A DNA stretch of 64,000 bases from Unio delphinus. Lineage: Eukaryota > Mollusca > Bivalvia > Unionida > Unionidae. The notes beneath the pieces were generated by a model. That model was not told the origin of the DNA and made no database searches. It worked only from the letters and a program-made list of their open reading frames with translations. This document shows, in pieces, positions 52,301 through 63,906 of the stretch (positions are counted from its first letter, which is position 1; each line of letters begins with the position of its first letter). The DNA lies in contig JAQISU010000345.1 in assembly GCA_029339505.1 (NCBI GenBank), positions 1,387,501-1,451,500 on the forward strand, given 5' to 3'. Position numbers and translations under genes: made by a program.

Positions 52301-55300
52301 CATCATCAGTATAAAAGCAAAATATTACCAACATCTTCTGAAATAATTAAAGCTCTATTTCATTCAAGATTCAGCATTGTAATAAGAAAAAGGACAACTT
52401 GATAGGACACAATATACAGCATTGCTTTACACCCAATCTGCTTTTGAAATAGTAGTTACAAGTGTATGTCTTAGGTTACAACTTTATAGATTTTTACTAT
52501 TTTACCATTCATACAGAAGTATCACCCACCCACGTCTGATTAATAATACAACGTTTGCATGGAATTTAATAAAACGTTTGATAAACTTATAACTCAAAAA
52601 GACAACTTAATTCAGAAAACAAATTCAACACAAATATGCATTCATATAACTTCAAACTCCGTGTTTTCTACATCACCAAAATCTATGTAAGCAATTTCAG
52701 CTAATAGAAACATAAAAAAAACGAAGAAAACGCTTGGAGCATGCTTAAATAGCCACAAATATTTCAGTCAACAAGATTAAACCAGGAATTTTTCACGCTT
52801 ATAAAAGCTCGTATGGTTAATAATACGAACGAATTTTATAATCGAACCTTATAGTATACTGTACCACTGATATATTTGTCTATTACCATTTCTTGTATGG
52901 GATACGCCTATGTGTCTGAAACATCCATAATAATTGCTATTACGACTTTTAGCAAAGCTCAACCTTAATATGAACTCTTTTAAAAACAAAACTGATGGTC
53001 AACGGAGATAAATCTCTTAGTTTTCTATTGATACTATTAAGAACTCTTTTTCTTGTTAGTAGCTTGTATATTGAAAATTAGCATAACATACTCCAGAATG
53101 TTTTATTTTTAATATAAAATATCGACTAAACAACCAATGAAAAACTAAACAAGTAAAAGTACTCAGTGTTAAATTGGTTACATTTACTATACCGAATTGT
53201 TAAAAGAAAGACTGCATGCTGTTAATAATACTTGACAGAAAATACAAAGATTACCTACATCTTCTTATTTTTTCATAAACGCGGTGACAATATCAGTAAA
53301 TAAATAAATTTGTACCTATAATAAACGAGCACACATGTTTGCTTTCGTTGATTCACTTTTTTTTAAGTAGAGCGGTCTAATTTGGTTGAATGATCCTGAA
53401 ATAAACTAAGCATGATATCAAATCGATAGCAAGAGACTCGAGCTAACAATGCTTAAGATTAAATGCTATATAAAACAGCTACATGCAATAGATTTCTTGA
53501 TAACATTTACAACGGCATTCCAGCTGATTTGACGTACGATATCTACGGGATCAACTTTCCCAGTTCACTGTAAGAGAAAGCGACTTGTATTATCGGCTCT
53601 GGTGAGTGGGGCCACCATGGATTGACAAACTACATACAACATATGGGGTTTAGCAAATACAGTGATACGTGTCAAAATAGATAAATGATCTTTAATATTA
53701 TCTCATTTAAATAAATTTAAATAAAGCATTTGATTTGCAATCAATAAATCAACATAACAAAACGTTAGAAAAATAGTATAGCCACTTCTTCAAATAGAAT
53801 AAGAAAGGAACACAAAATAAACTTGGATTACAAAGTTCTCACCATAGCAAATTAGCATATGTTGATATCTGCGATCTAGTGTGCCTGTCTGTGTGTGATG
53901 TTAGTTCTATGCCTTGTTCCAGTTAGAGGAAATCCCATTTTCCATGAGTCTCCCATTCACTCTTTTTGGGGAAGTTTGCTTATCAGCTTTGTTTTGATGG
54001 CACACCTAACACTAGCCTCTTTACTTTGGCCACTGCACAATAAGGTGTAGTCGGGTCCTACTTCAGTTAGATGTCTTTTCTCAGCGACGCCAATTTCACT
54101 CTGAATGTTGAATCTGGTCAGTTCTCCACTAAATGCAACCGTTCCTCTCACTGGTCTTCCTGCTGATGTATACTACCTTTTGTAAGTAATATACATTTTA
54201 ACACGTATCACGAGACAGTGTAGTGCATATGTACTGGTATTTTTTTTTAAGATTGTTAGAGGGTTGGTAAAAATCGTTAAGTTTAGTTTGTCCTGGTATT
54301 TGAAGTTGTACATTATGTTTCTGGATAAATTAAAGCATACCAAACGAAAGCGTTATCCTTGCTGCCTAAACCATGATTAATATTTCGGTCAGATAGACAA
54401 GTGTCTCAGTCTGGTCTCCGCTTGTTATTTTTTCTCTGTATTTCATATAAGATTTTATTATGTTGATTTCCATCCAGATCTATAACTCTCAAAAGACGAC
54501 AAAAGATCCTGCAAATACGAGACCGTTATCTATTGCTTCTTCAATTTTGCTGGTGTTATTGTAGCATTTATTTATCAATAAATAATTATACAGTGCGTTG
54601 CATCGAATTTTAAACAAACATCGAGTATCAAAAATATTAATTTCTGCTCTCGTGCATCTGTTTACGTAAATCTGAAACCTTTCTAACTCGTCTCGTGCCA
54701 CTTATTTCAACAGATGTTAATTTATTCTCAACTTGTTATATGTATGTTTTGAAACTTTCATATAGATATCTTTCAGAGTCTACAGATTTTAAGCGTGAAT
54801 ACAGGTTTCTGAACAAAGCTGAATAAATTCATTTTACAGGATCACGTAAATATTTTTGAGATTGTTTAGAATGTTTGGAGTTAAATCAGTGCTAAGTGTT
54901 TGTCCAGTTTCAGAATAGCTAAGGGCAAACACGACTCGCAAGGGCCTCTTAACGATATTTGTGTTCCTTTTCTTATATAAAAAGCATGTGTTTGAAGAAC
55001 ACCATGAACTCCTTCAGTTCTTCATTTTCCTCGTTTATTCACAATGAAAACATATGTAACAGACAAGACTATTTTTGCAAAACAGAACATTTAGCATTGG
55101 AGTTGTGTGTGTGTGTGTGTGGACTAATTTGGTCAAGATAAATATATTAATTGTATAGTTAAAAATTATCAAAACGGTATTAGATTCAACATATAGTTCT
55201 CTAGCTATTAAATCCTAACAATGTAGGATTGTAGCTAATAGTATATGCCTTGTAATTGTTGCATAATTATTTCAACTTTTGAGTTATGCGCATGACATTT

Positions 55301-55357
55301 AGTATTTAATTTTTCCACCTTGTCACCAACTGGAGTCACAGCCTCAGTGACTTTATT
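52301..55357. other. Unique A+T-rich DNA, no gene recognised
   Basis: Three kilobases without tandem repeats apart from a (TG)9 tract at about 55103-55121. Minus frames at 53957-54151 and 54489-54701 have no motifs. Confidence 0.5.
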
Positions 55358-55523
55358 AAATGTTGTCGATACTTTCAAATTATTTCATTATTATTGTTTA
55401 TGTTATTGAAGATAAAATGTTGTCGAAACCTTCAAATTTATTTCATTATTGTTGTTTATGTTATTGAAGATAAATGTTGTAGAAACCTTCAGATTTACTT
55501 CATTATTTTGGTTTATTGAAGAT
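55358..55523. repeat. 57-58 bp tandem repeat, three units
   Basis: Units start at about 55360, 55418 and 55475 (ATGTTGTCGATACTTTCAAA type) and share TTCATTATT, GTTTATGTTATTGAAGAT. The last unit is shortened. Confidence 0.9.
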
Positions 55524-55571
55524 ATTATTTTTGAGTTCATCATAAATCACGTGGCCCCCCCCCAATTATGA

Positions 55572-57402
55572 CCTATATTTTATGAAAATATTGACATGAC
55601 TAGTTATTTTATGGAAATATTGACATGAATAGTTATTTTATGGAAATATTGACATGAATAGTTATTTTATGGAAATATTGACATGAATAGTTATTTTATG
55701 GAAATATTGACATGACTAGTTATTTTATGGAAATATTGACATGAATAGTTATTTTATGGAAATAATGACATGAATAGTTATTTTATGGAAATAATGACAT
55801 GAATAGTTATTTTATGGAAATATTGACATGACTAGTTATTTTATGGAAATATTGACATGAATAGTTATTTTATGGAAATAATGACATGAATAGTTATTTT
55901 ATGGAAATAATGACATGAATAGTTATTTTATGGAAATATTGACATGACTAGTTATTTTATGGAAATATTGACATGAATAGTTATTTTATGGAAATATTGA
56001 CATGAATAGTTATTTTATGGAAATAATGACATGAATAGTTATTTTATGGAAATATTGACATGAATAGTTATTTTATGGAAATATTGACATGAATAGTTAT
56101 TTTATGGAAATATTGACATGAATAGTTATTTTATGGAAATAATGACATGAATAGTTATTTTATGGAAATATTGACATGAATAGTTATTTTATGGAAATAT
56201 TGACATGAATAGTTATTTTATGGAAATAATAACATGAATAGTTATTTTATGGAAATAATGACATGAATAGTTATTTTATGGAAATATTGACATGGCTAGT
56301 TATTTTATGGAAATATTGACATGAATAGTTATTTTATGGAAATAATGACATGAATAGTTATTTTATGGAAATATTGACATGGCTAGTTATTTTATGGAAA
56401 TATTGACATGACTAGTTATTTTATGGAAATATTGACATGAATAGTTATTTTATGGAAATATTGACATGAATAGTTATTTTATGGAAATATTGACATGAAT
56501 AGTTATTTTATGGAAATAATGACATGAATAGTTATTTTATGGAAATATTGACATGAATAGTTATTTTATGGAAATATTGACATGAATAGTTATTTTATGG
56601 AAATAATAACATGAATAGTTATTTTATGGAAATAATGACATGAATAGTTATTTTATGGAAATATTGACATGGCTAGTTATTTTATGGAAATATTGACATG
56701 AATAGTTATTTTATGGAAATAATGACATGAATAGTTATTTTATGGAAATATTGACATGGCTAGTTATTTTATGGAAATATTGACATGACTAGTTATTTTA
56801 TGGAAATATTGACATGAATAGTTATTTTATGGAAATATTGACATGAATAGTTATTTTATGGAAATAATGACATGAATAGTTATTTTATGGAAATATTGAC
56901 ATGACTAGTTATTTTATGGAAATATTGACATGAATAGTTATTTTATGGAAATATTGACATGAATAGTTATTTTATGGAAATAATGACATGAATAGTTATT
57001 TTATGGAAATATTGACATGAATAGTTATTTTATGGAAATATTGACATGAATAGTTATTTTATGGAAATAATAACATGAATAGTTATTTTATGGAAATAAT
57101 GACATGAATAGTTATTTTATGGAAATATTGACATGAATAGTTATTTTATGGAAATATTGACATGACTAGTTATTTTATGGAAATAATGACATGAATAGTT
57201 ATTTTATGGAAATAATGACATGAATAGTTATTTTATGGAAATATTGACATGAATAGTTATTTTATGGAAATATTGACATGAATAGTTATTTTATGGAAAT
57301 ATTGACATGAATAGTTATTTTATGGAAATAATGACATGAATAGTTATTTTATGGAAATATTGACATGAATAGTTATTTTATGGAAATATTGACATGAATA
57401 GT
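55572..57402. repeat. 29-bp minisatellite, about 63 units, 377-bp higher order
   Basis: Unit: TAGTTATTTTATGGAAATAT plus TGACATGAA. Variants are AATATTG/AATAATG, ATGAATAG/ATGACTAG/ATGGCTAG and AATAATAAC. CATGGCTAG occurs at 56291, 56378, 56668 and 56755: two pairs exactly 377 bp (13 units) apart. AATAATAAC shows the same 377-bp step (56231 to 56608) and then 464 bp (16 units, to 57072). Whole blocks of units have therefore been duplicated. Confidence 0.98.
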
Positions 57403-60029
57403 TGGTTATTTCTTTCGTTCACTGGATTGCTAAGATTGATTGTATCTCAGAGAGTTTATCGATTTTAAAAACTCTTGTATCTGTTGCCTCTATCTCCACC
57501 TTGAGTGAGTCTCCGACGTCATATATCTCTGTAGTTCATATATTTCTTGATTGTCAATTTTATCTTCACGTATCACTTTACTTATCATATCATCTATGCT
57601 GTTCAACTTACTGATGGCTCTAATTAATTAACTTACTCTTAAAGGCTTTTCCCGCAATACCTACACGTGTGGAACTGACTTTTAAACAGACATTTGTGCC
57701 TGCTAGCATGCTGGGAAAAAACATATATTCAAATCAATTCTAAATTGTATATGCTACTTTGTATACCTTTATAACGTCTCTATAGAGTCAGATATCTTAT
57801 TTTATCTACAGTTGTTTTGGTTTTTGCAGTTTAAAATTAAGCTCAATATTGTTTATATGAATTATGGAACATAAAAGAAGTGTGAAATCAAACATGCACC
57901 TCCGCCCTGGTCACTCTGTGTCAACGTTTAGTGAGATCCGCCAATGGCACACATTAGATGACGTTGCACTTAGTGCTATTTACATGTAAAGGAAATCGAC
58001 ATCATTTATATTTTGAATTGTAACATGTACTATTTAAGTTGTATTTTATTATTGTACCTCTGGTACATGTAGATTTTCTTCTTCTGTAAAGAGGGACGCC
58101 TTGAGTGCAGTTGCATTATATTTTATTTGTGTGTTAGTATATTACATTTTATTTGTGTGTTAGTGTTTACTTGTTTGTGCTTTTTTTTATACAATCTTTC
58201 TTTGCATGCTTTCCATACATAGATGTAACTAACCAGAATAACTATCTTTCTGTGCCAGTAGAGGTTTCCTTAGCAAGACATTTATTAGACAACAATTTTA
58301 TAATGGAAAATTTAATTTACTATAGTGAATTAAATTGAAAATAGGCTTGCAGAATATGCATTTATTAGTTGTACAGTTTCTTTTATGCATATGGTTGATA
58401 TTACATCAATTGGACGCTTGCTAATCGTATTTTCAAAAACCATGCTTTAAGGAACAGTTAGAGCATTTATTGTAATTTATTAATTTTATTCTTTAGTTGT
58501 GCTGTTTTTCATTGTATCTAACGACTTCATTTATATTGGCTTTGTTAAAACAAACAACTTTTAATTACAGATTTATAACACAGCTAGACCATCACTAGTC
58601 AAATAAAAGATCGTGTAAATTGTGTTAAGTTCCTTAACAGATGCTTCATCTTGTTATATAGTTGTCTACGAAGTTCTACTGGAGTTGGATCTTTTGCTTC
58701 TGTAAATTAGTCATTCCGGTCCGTTGATAACTTTGTTTCCATTTTCATTTTCATCCCACCACCACCACCACCACCACCAGAGGTAATCTCAATGTAAACG
58801 ACAAGTATCCGGTGAAGTATCTGACACCATTTCATGTCATGTAATCATTTTTCAGCTTATCTTGTTATTTAAGTGGTCGATTTGAACTAATGTATTAATC
58901 AGTAATGTTACAAAATCTGACATAAATGTTAGAGAGTAGTAATAGTACAAGGATGCAAAGAAATGTCTGATTTACATTGCCAATTTAATCAGACGACTCG
59001 TTAATTTCGATGACATTCACACTCATCACATGAAAGACGCAGTGATAAAAAACATCAGTTGTAAGGGATGAAATAAAACACCAGATGTAGCAAATGAAGC
59101 AAAATGAAGACTTATCTTAAATGTCTCATGTCCCCTAATTAGGGGAGATTAGTATCTTGTCAGCTTAATTACACTTGTATTGTTTACACTGGAGAATATA
59201 TGGATTGGCTACTATAGCAACTATTCTCTATATGGAAAATAGTAATAATAATTTATAGTGACGTTTTCTGAAAATTACATACATCAGTTTGCTGAAGCTT
59301 TGAATGCATGCAATAGTTTTAACGGTTATCAAAAATCATTTTGATCACAAAGTTACTGGTTAAATATATATAAATATCTTAAATATATAAATATTAAATA
59401 TATACATATCTTAAATATATAAATATTAAATATATACATATCTTCATCTACATATATTTAACCTATTTTATATTCATCAGATGCTTCACAAAGGAAGATG
59501 ACGTTTCCCGTTAGCAGTAACAGATTGCTGTTTAACACCATTGACACCACACAAGTGCAACAATTACCAATCAAATGAAAACTCTTTATTCAGCCTCCTG
59601 TGAAAGTAACGAGCAATAATGACAACAATACAGTCCCCAAAAGAATAAAAAGGAAAAGAAAAGAAAATCCAATCAAATTAAAAAAAAGTACTCCATGTTA
59701 TATCGGCATTACAGTTGAATGAATCAAACTACATCGTTAAAAAGTAATGTATTTATAACCCAAGGCCCACATATAATACAGGCTGCATATACATTCAACT
59801 TAAGGTAAGTCAAAAACAAAACCCTCTATTCTGTAAAACCAGATGATAACACGGGTCAGATTTCTAGGAAATGCAACATCTATCCTAACTGCCAGTTATA
59901 TTGCAGTCCGTTTTGACCACCCTACCCTATTCTACCTACAGCTCCTAACCAACTTTCTTTTCGTACTATATGTCGTCCTATCCATTAAAATCCAAGATGA
60001 TAATTTGCTGGCAAATCAAAAATTGGCTT
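57403..60029. other. Unique DNA, no gene recognised
   Basis: Contains (ACC)n at about 58757-58779 and an A+T-rich stretch with repeated AAATATATAAATAT (about 59360-59430). Plus frames at 57402-57614, 58153-58338 and 59843-60031 show no motifs. Confidence 0.5.
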
Positions 60030-60092
60030 GAAATATTTATTCCAGTACTTGTATTTGAGAAGTCGACTTAGTGTCTATCACAATCACAAAAA

Positions 60093-60134
60093 ATGGCAAG
60101 GACCAAGCAGACAGCGCGTAAATCCACCGGGATG
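60093..60134 (+). other. Histone H3 N-terminal tail codons
   Basis: ATG followed by codons for A-R-T-K-Q-T-A-R-K-S-T-G, then ATG and TAA. It is identical at 13 of 13 residues to the universally conserved H3 N-terminus (R2, K4, R8, K9 and S10 present); H3 continues with a second G and K14, which are not seen. No histone fold or other H3 segment follows. A chance match of this length is not credible, so it derives from an H3 gene or from selection to copy its sequence. Confidence 0.9.
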
Positions 60135-61722
60135 TAAACGCAGCAATGTTGGAAAAAATATAAGAGAGAATACAACAAATATGACAAGAAACTAAAAGGA
60201 AAAGGAAAGGCAAACAGAAAAAGAGGATACAGAGCGAAACTCAGAAGTTAAACCACACGAAGAGCACGAGAAATAATGGCGGAAGCAAGACAAACAATGA
60301 TCGACTTGCAAAAGTATTTCAGAACAAGTCGTGTTGTACAAGACGATGGAGACTATATAGAATGTAATTTCAGAAAGGGAACACAGCAATTAGTATTTCC
60401 AGATTTAAATGGCAGAGAATCTTGGTAGAACTAAAGATCAAAGACGAGGAACTAGTATCAAAGCTATACTCAATCAACTATACAAAGGAAGGCTACAACA
60501 TAAGATATAGAGGAAATACACCTGCCCTACTATATGGAGAAACAACGTTATGTGGACACAGAGCAGTAATAAGAAGACCGCTACCAATCATGAGGAAAAT
60601 AAGGAAACAAACCAAACGGGAGAATTACACATAACAGGAATACCTATGGAAATACCAATAGAAATTGTTGTCATATGGGTCGAAGAGAAATTTGGAATAA
60701 AAGTAGGAAAATCAAGATTAGGGGTTAGTACCAGGTTTCAACAATTTCAACGAAACCAGAATTTTAGAAATAGAAAAAAACAAAACTCCGAACAATTAAA
60801 AGAGCATGCTTTCTACATGGATTCCTAATAACAACATGGTATAAGGGATGTATCTACCACAGGAAATGCAACAAATGCGGAGAAATAGGACACAAACCTA
60901 ACAAATGCATGAGAGAAGATACTAGCGAGATACTAATCCCTGAAAGACAAATTAATCCGGAGACAAAACAAACGACATCAGGAGGGAAAGACGCAATAAA
61001 ACAAACACCAATCCCACAAAAAAGAATAACGAGTCCCCAGCAAACCAAAAGTAAGGCTAAGGAAGCAAATGAAGATACTAACCACATACCAATCCCGGAA
61101 GAACAGACAGGAAAAGAGGTAAAACAAACGACACAAGGGAAGAACGATGCAATAAAACAAACATCAATCCCTCAGCAAACCACAAATAAGACTAAGGAAG
61201 CAACTAAACAACCGAAAAAGACACCAAAAAGAAGAACAGCCAAAGTCAAGGATTCCAGAAAACACCGCAACAACTTGAACAGCACAAAACAATTGAACAA
61301 CTGAAACCTAAAGCGGATAACACGATCAGCAGTCAAAATCGAGAAGATCAAAATACGGGTAGAAAAACATCACAACAGTCTGAACAACAAAAAGTCAGGA
61401 AGATAACAAATATACAATAAGAACATACAAAGAAACAAATGACAGCAGAAGAACAATCCTTAAAAGAGAGGATCGAGACAAGAAAAGAAAAAAAAAAGAG
61501 AAGAGAAAGAGAATAAGACAGAGAATCACGGGAATATGCATTTTATAATGACGACTGTATACCAGAATGTATACCAGAAGAACATACAAAGAAACAAATG
61601 ACAGCAGAAGAACAATTCTTAAAAGAGAGGATCGAGACAAGAAAAGAAAAAAAAAAAGAGAAAGAGAAGAAGAAAGGGAATCATGGGAATATGCACTGTA
61701 TAATGATGAATGTCTGGATTAA
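60093..61722 (+). pseudogene. Gag/ORF1-like protein with an H3-tail N-terminus and a CCHC knuckle, broken
   Basis: The frame opens with ATG at 60093 and the 13 residues MARTKQTARKSTG, identical to the histone H3 tail. The same frame continues through TAA (60135) into a basic region (KKLKGKGKANRKRGYRAKLR), TAA (60249) and EIMAEARQTMIDLQKYF, to TAG (60426). Shifts follow: 60419-60634 (VELKIKDEELVSKLYSINYT), 60550-60828 (GELHITGIPMEIPIEIVVIW), then back to the first frame. There a zinc knuckle of C-x2-C-x4-H-x4-C type lies at 60867-60908 (CNKCGEIGHKPNKC), preceded by TTWYKGCIYHRK as in LINE ORF1/gag proteins. A Lys/Thr/Gln-rich part with two related repeats about 52 codons apart follows (60960 and 61118). 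The C-terminal segment with TAEEQ-LKERIETRKEKK is duplicated with a 159-bp step (61421 and 61580) and ends at TAA (61720-61722). About 540 codons in total. The copy is dead. Confidence 0.72.
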
Positions 61723-61735
61723 AAAATTTGGGGAA
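61421..61735 (+). repeat. 159-bp tandem duplication in the gag-like ORF
   Basis: GAACATACAAAGAAACAAAT starts at 61421 and again at 61580. Each copy continues with GACAGCAGAAGAACAATYCT, an A-rich/GA-rich stretch and GGGAATATGCA. The step is 53 codons, so the duplication would have kept the frame of an intact ORF. Confidence 0.93.
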
Positions 61736-62017
61736 AAAATAATTAAAAAAAAAAGGAAAAAATAAAAAATATACTTCAAATTTTTATTAAGAAATAAATA
61801 TAACTATATACAATGATACTATAGCACACAATTTTATTAAAAACAGGAGGGCCTTTCCATTAATGGTCTGTGAAGATCAGCGGAAAGAGCACCCTCCAAA
61901 AAAAAAAAAAAAAGAAACATTTAGACAAGTATTTGTTCACTTAAGCGAAATTAACGGAAAACTGTACACGAGAAGGAATATATTTCATTCTTGAAGTCTT
62001 ATAAAGTGGTTATTTAA

Positions 62018-62945
62018 AACTGAACTCTATCAATCTATAAACTCTCTATCAATCTATAAACTCTCTGTCAATCTATAAACTCTCTATCAATCTATAAACT
62101 CTCTATCAATCTATAAACTGAACTCTATCAATCTATAAACTCTCTATCAATCTATAAACTCTCTATCAATCTATAAACTCTCTGTCAATCTATAAACTCT
62201 CTATCAATCTATAAACTGAACTCTATCAATCTATAAACTGAACTCTTTCAATCTATAAACTCTCTATCAATCTATAAAATGAACTCTATCAATCTATAAA
62301 CTCTCTATCAATCTATAAACTGAACTCTATCAATCTATAAACTGAACTCTTTCAATCTATAAACTCTCTATCAATCTATAAACTGAACTCTACCAATCTA
62401 TAAACTCTCTATCAATCTATAAACTGAACTCTATCAATCTATAAACTCTCTATCAATCTATAAACTCTCTCTCAATCTATAAACTGAACTCTATCAATCT
62501 ATAAACTCTCTATCAATCTATAAACTCTCTATCAATCTATAAACTGAACTCTATCAATCTATAAACTCTCTATCAATCTATAAACTGAACTCTATCAATC
62601 TATAAACTCTATCAATCTATAAACTCTCTCTCAATCTATAAACTGAACTCTATCAATCTATAAACTCTCTATCAATCTATAAACTTTCTATCAATCTATA
62701 AACTCTCTATCAATCTATAAACTTTCTATCAATCTATAAACTCTCTCTCAATCTATAAACTGAACTCTATCAATCTATAATCTCTCTATCAATCTATAAA
62801 CTGAACTCTATCAATCTATACACTCTCTATCAATCTATAAACTCTCTCTGAATCTATAAACTGAACTCTATCAATCTATAAACTCTCTATCAATCTATAA
62901 ACTGAACTCTATCAATCTATACACTCTCTATCAATCTATAAACTG
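62018..62945. repeat. 19/22-bp minisatellite
   Basis: About 45 units of two lengths, CTCTCTATCAATCTATAAA (19 bp) and CTGAACTCTATCAATCTATAAA (22 bp), mixed in recurring patterns. Rare variants: CTGTCAATC, CTTTCAATC, CTCTCTGAATC, TATACACTC. Confidence 0.98.
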
Positions 62946-62982
62946 GTTCTTTTTCAACTGACCACGGCACATTTCTTATTTG

Positions 62983-62985
<3 letters not shown>

Positions 62986-63021
<36 letters not shown>
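62986..63021. repeat. (TG)n microsatellite
   Basis: About 18 TG dinucleotides. Confidence 0.97.
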
Positions 63022-63030
<9 letters not shown>

Positions 63031-63848
63031 TGTGCGAGAGAATGTCTGAAGTGTGGCATTTATTTTTGATGTATTGCACTGGGCATCATGCCGCAGACAT
63101 GTAGCATAATGTCCTAACTAGTCACATTATCCTGACACCATCCCGACCAGTCCTAACACTAACCTCTTAATGCTGAGCGCTATGCGAGGCAACTGTTAGT
63201 ACCATTTTTTTTTTCCAATGATCACAGTCAGGTGACTTAGTCCACTCCGTCCACTTCGCGTTTCGTTTTTCCCCTATTGTAGCCCATTAATGACTAGTTA
63301 TTAGTTTCTATCATGGTGTGATGAAAGAAAAAAAATATGGAAATCACAGCTATTGAAATCAACATAATTTATAACAGATATATATTTCTACATTGGTATA
63401 TTAACATGTACGTAATCTTTAAAACAAAACAGTATTAAACGTTTCAAGCTTGTCTGTTATAAATGCGTCACATGCTGTTTGCATAATTTTCAAAATGATA
63501 GAAATCTGAATCGTTGTCATGAGCAAGAAACCTTAGCAACATTATACATGAAGATGAAACTATTGACACATATAAGATTATTTATTGTTATATTCGCCAT
63601 TGTTGCCATTTCCTGTTATCGCACACTTCGTTTCTCCACTTTACAATGGCCGCAAGTGGCTCTGTGATCAACCGCTCCGTAACAGAGGATGTTATAAAGA
63701 AGAAAAACTTTTTGTGGTACTCATAAATAAACTGTCACGGAACAAATGTTTGCAGTCATGAATATTTTTTAAGAATCGACATTTCTTCAGCAATTACACC
63801 ATGTCTCCCTTTCTTATTTTCCACAGTATATTTTATTAATTTATTGTT

Positions 63849-63849
<1 letters not shown>
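63022..63849. other. Unique DNA, no gene recognised
   Basis: A 62-codon plus frame (63479-63667) has a hydrophobic stretch (IRLFIVIFAIVAISC) but no other support. Confidence 0.5.

Positions 63850-63902
<53 letters not shown>
63850..63902. repeat. (TC)n microsatellite
   Basis: About 26 TC dinucleotides. Confidence 0.98.

Positions 63903-63906
<4 letters not shown>

Larger units (their letters stand above)
60040..61913 (+). mobile_element. Retroposed gag-like element with poly(A) and no RT
   Basis: About 1.87 kb. GAAATATTTA (60030-60039) and GAAACATTTA (61914-61923) flank it, a 10-bp direct repeat with one mismatch and probably the target duplication. Inside are a leader of about 50 bp, one long decayed reading frame (60093-61722), a 3' region of about 175 bp and a terminal A run of about 15 (61899-61913). 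The 3' region includes GGAGGGCCTTTCCATTAATG and GGAAAGAGCACCCTCC, whose ends can pair (GGAGGG with CCCTCC, CTTTCC with GGAAAG). No reverse transcriptase or endonuclease is present between the ORF end and the tail. It may be a gag-only non-autonomous retroelement, an internally deleted LINE, or a processed copy of a host gene. The sequence does not decide. Confidence 0.7.

Noticed and set aside
60093..60137. Intact histone H3 gene or a short peptide gene
   Set aside because: Only the first 13 residues of H3 are present, followed by M and a stop. The downstream frame is gag-like, not H3, and the frame continues past the stop as part of a decayed ORF.
61840..61900. Canonical histone mRNA 3' stem-loop
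   Set aside because: The consensus 6-bp stem with a 4-base loop (GGCTCTTTTCAGAGCC type) is not present; only a looser pairing is seen.
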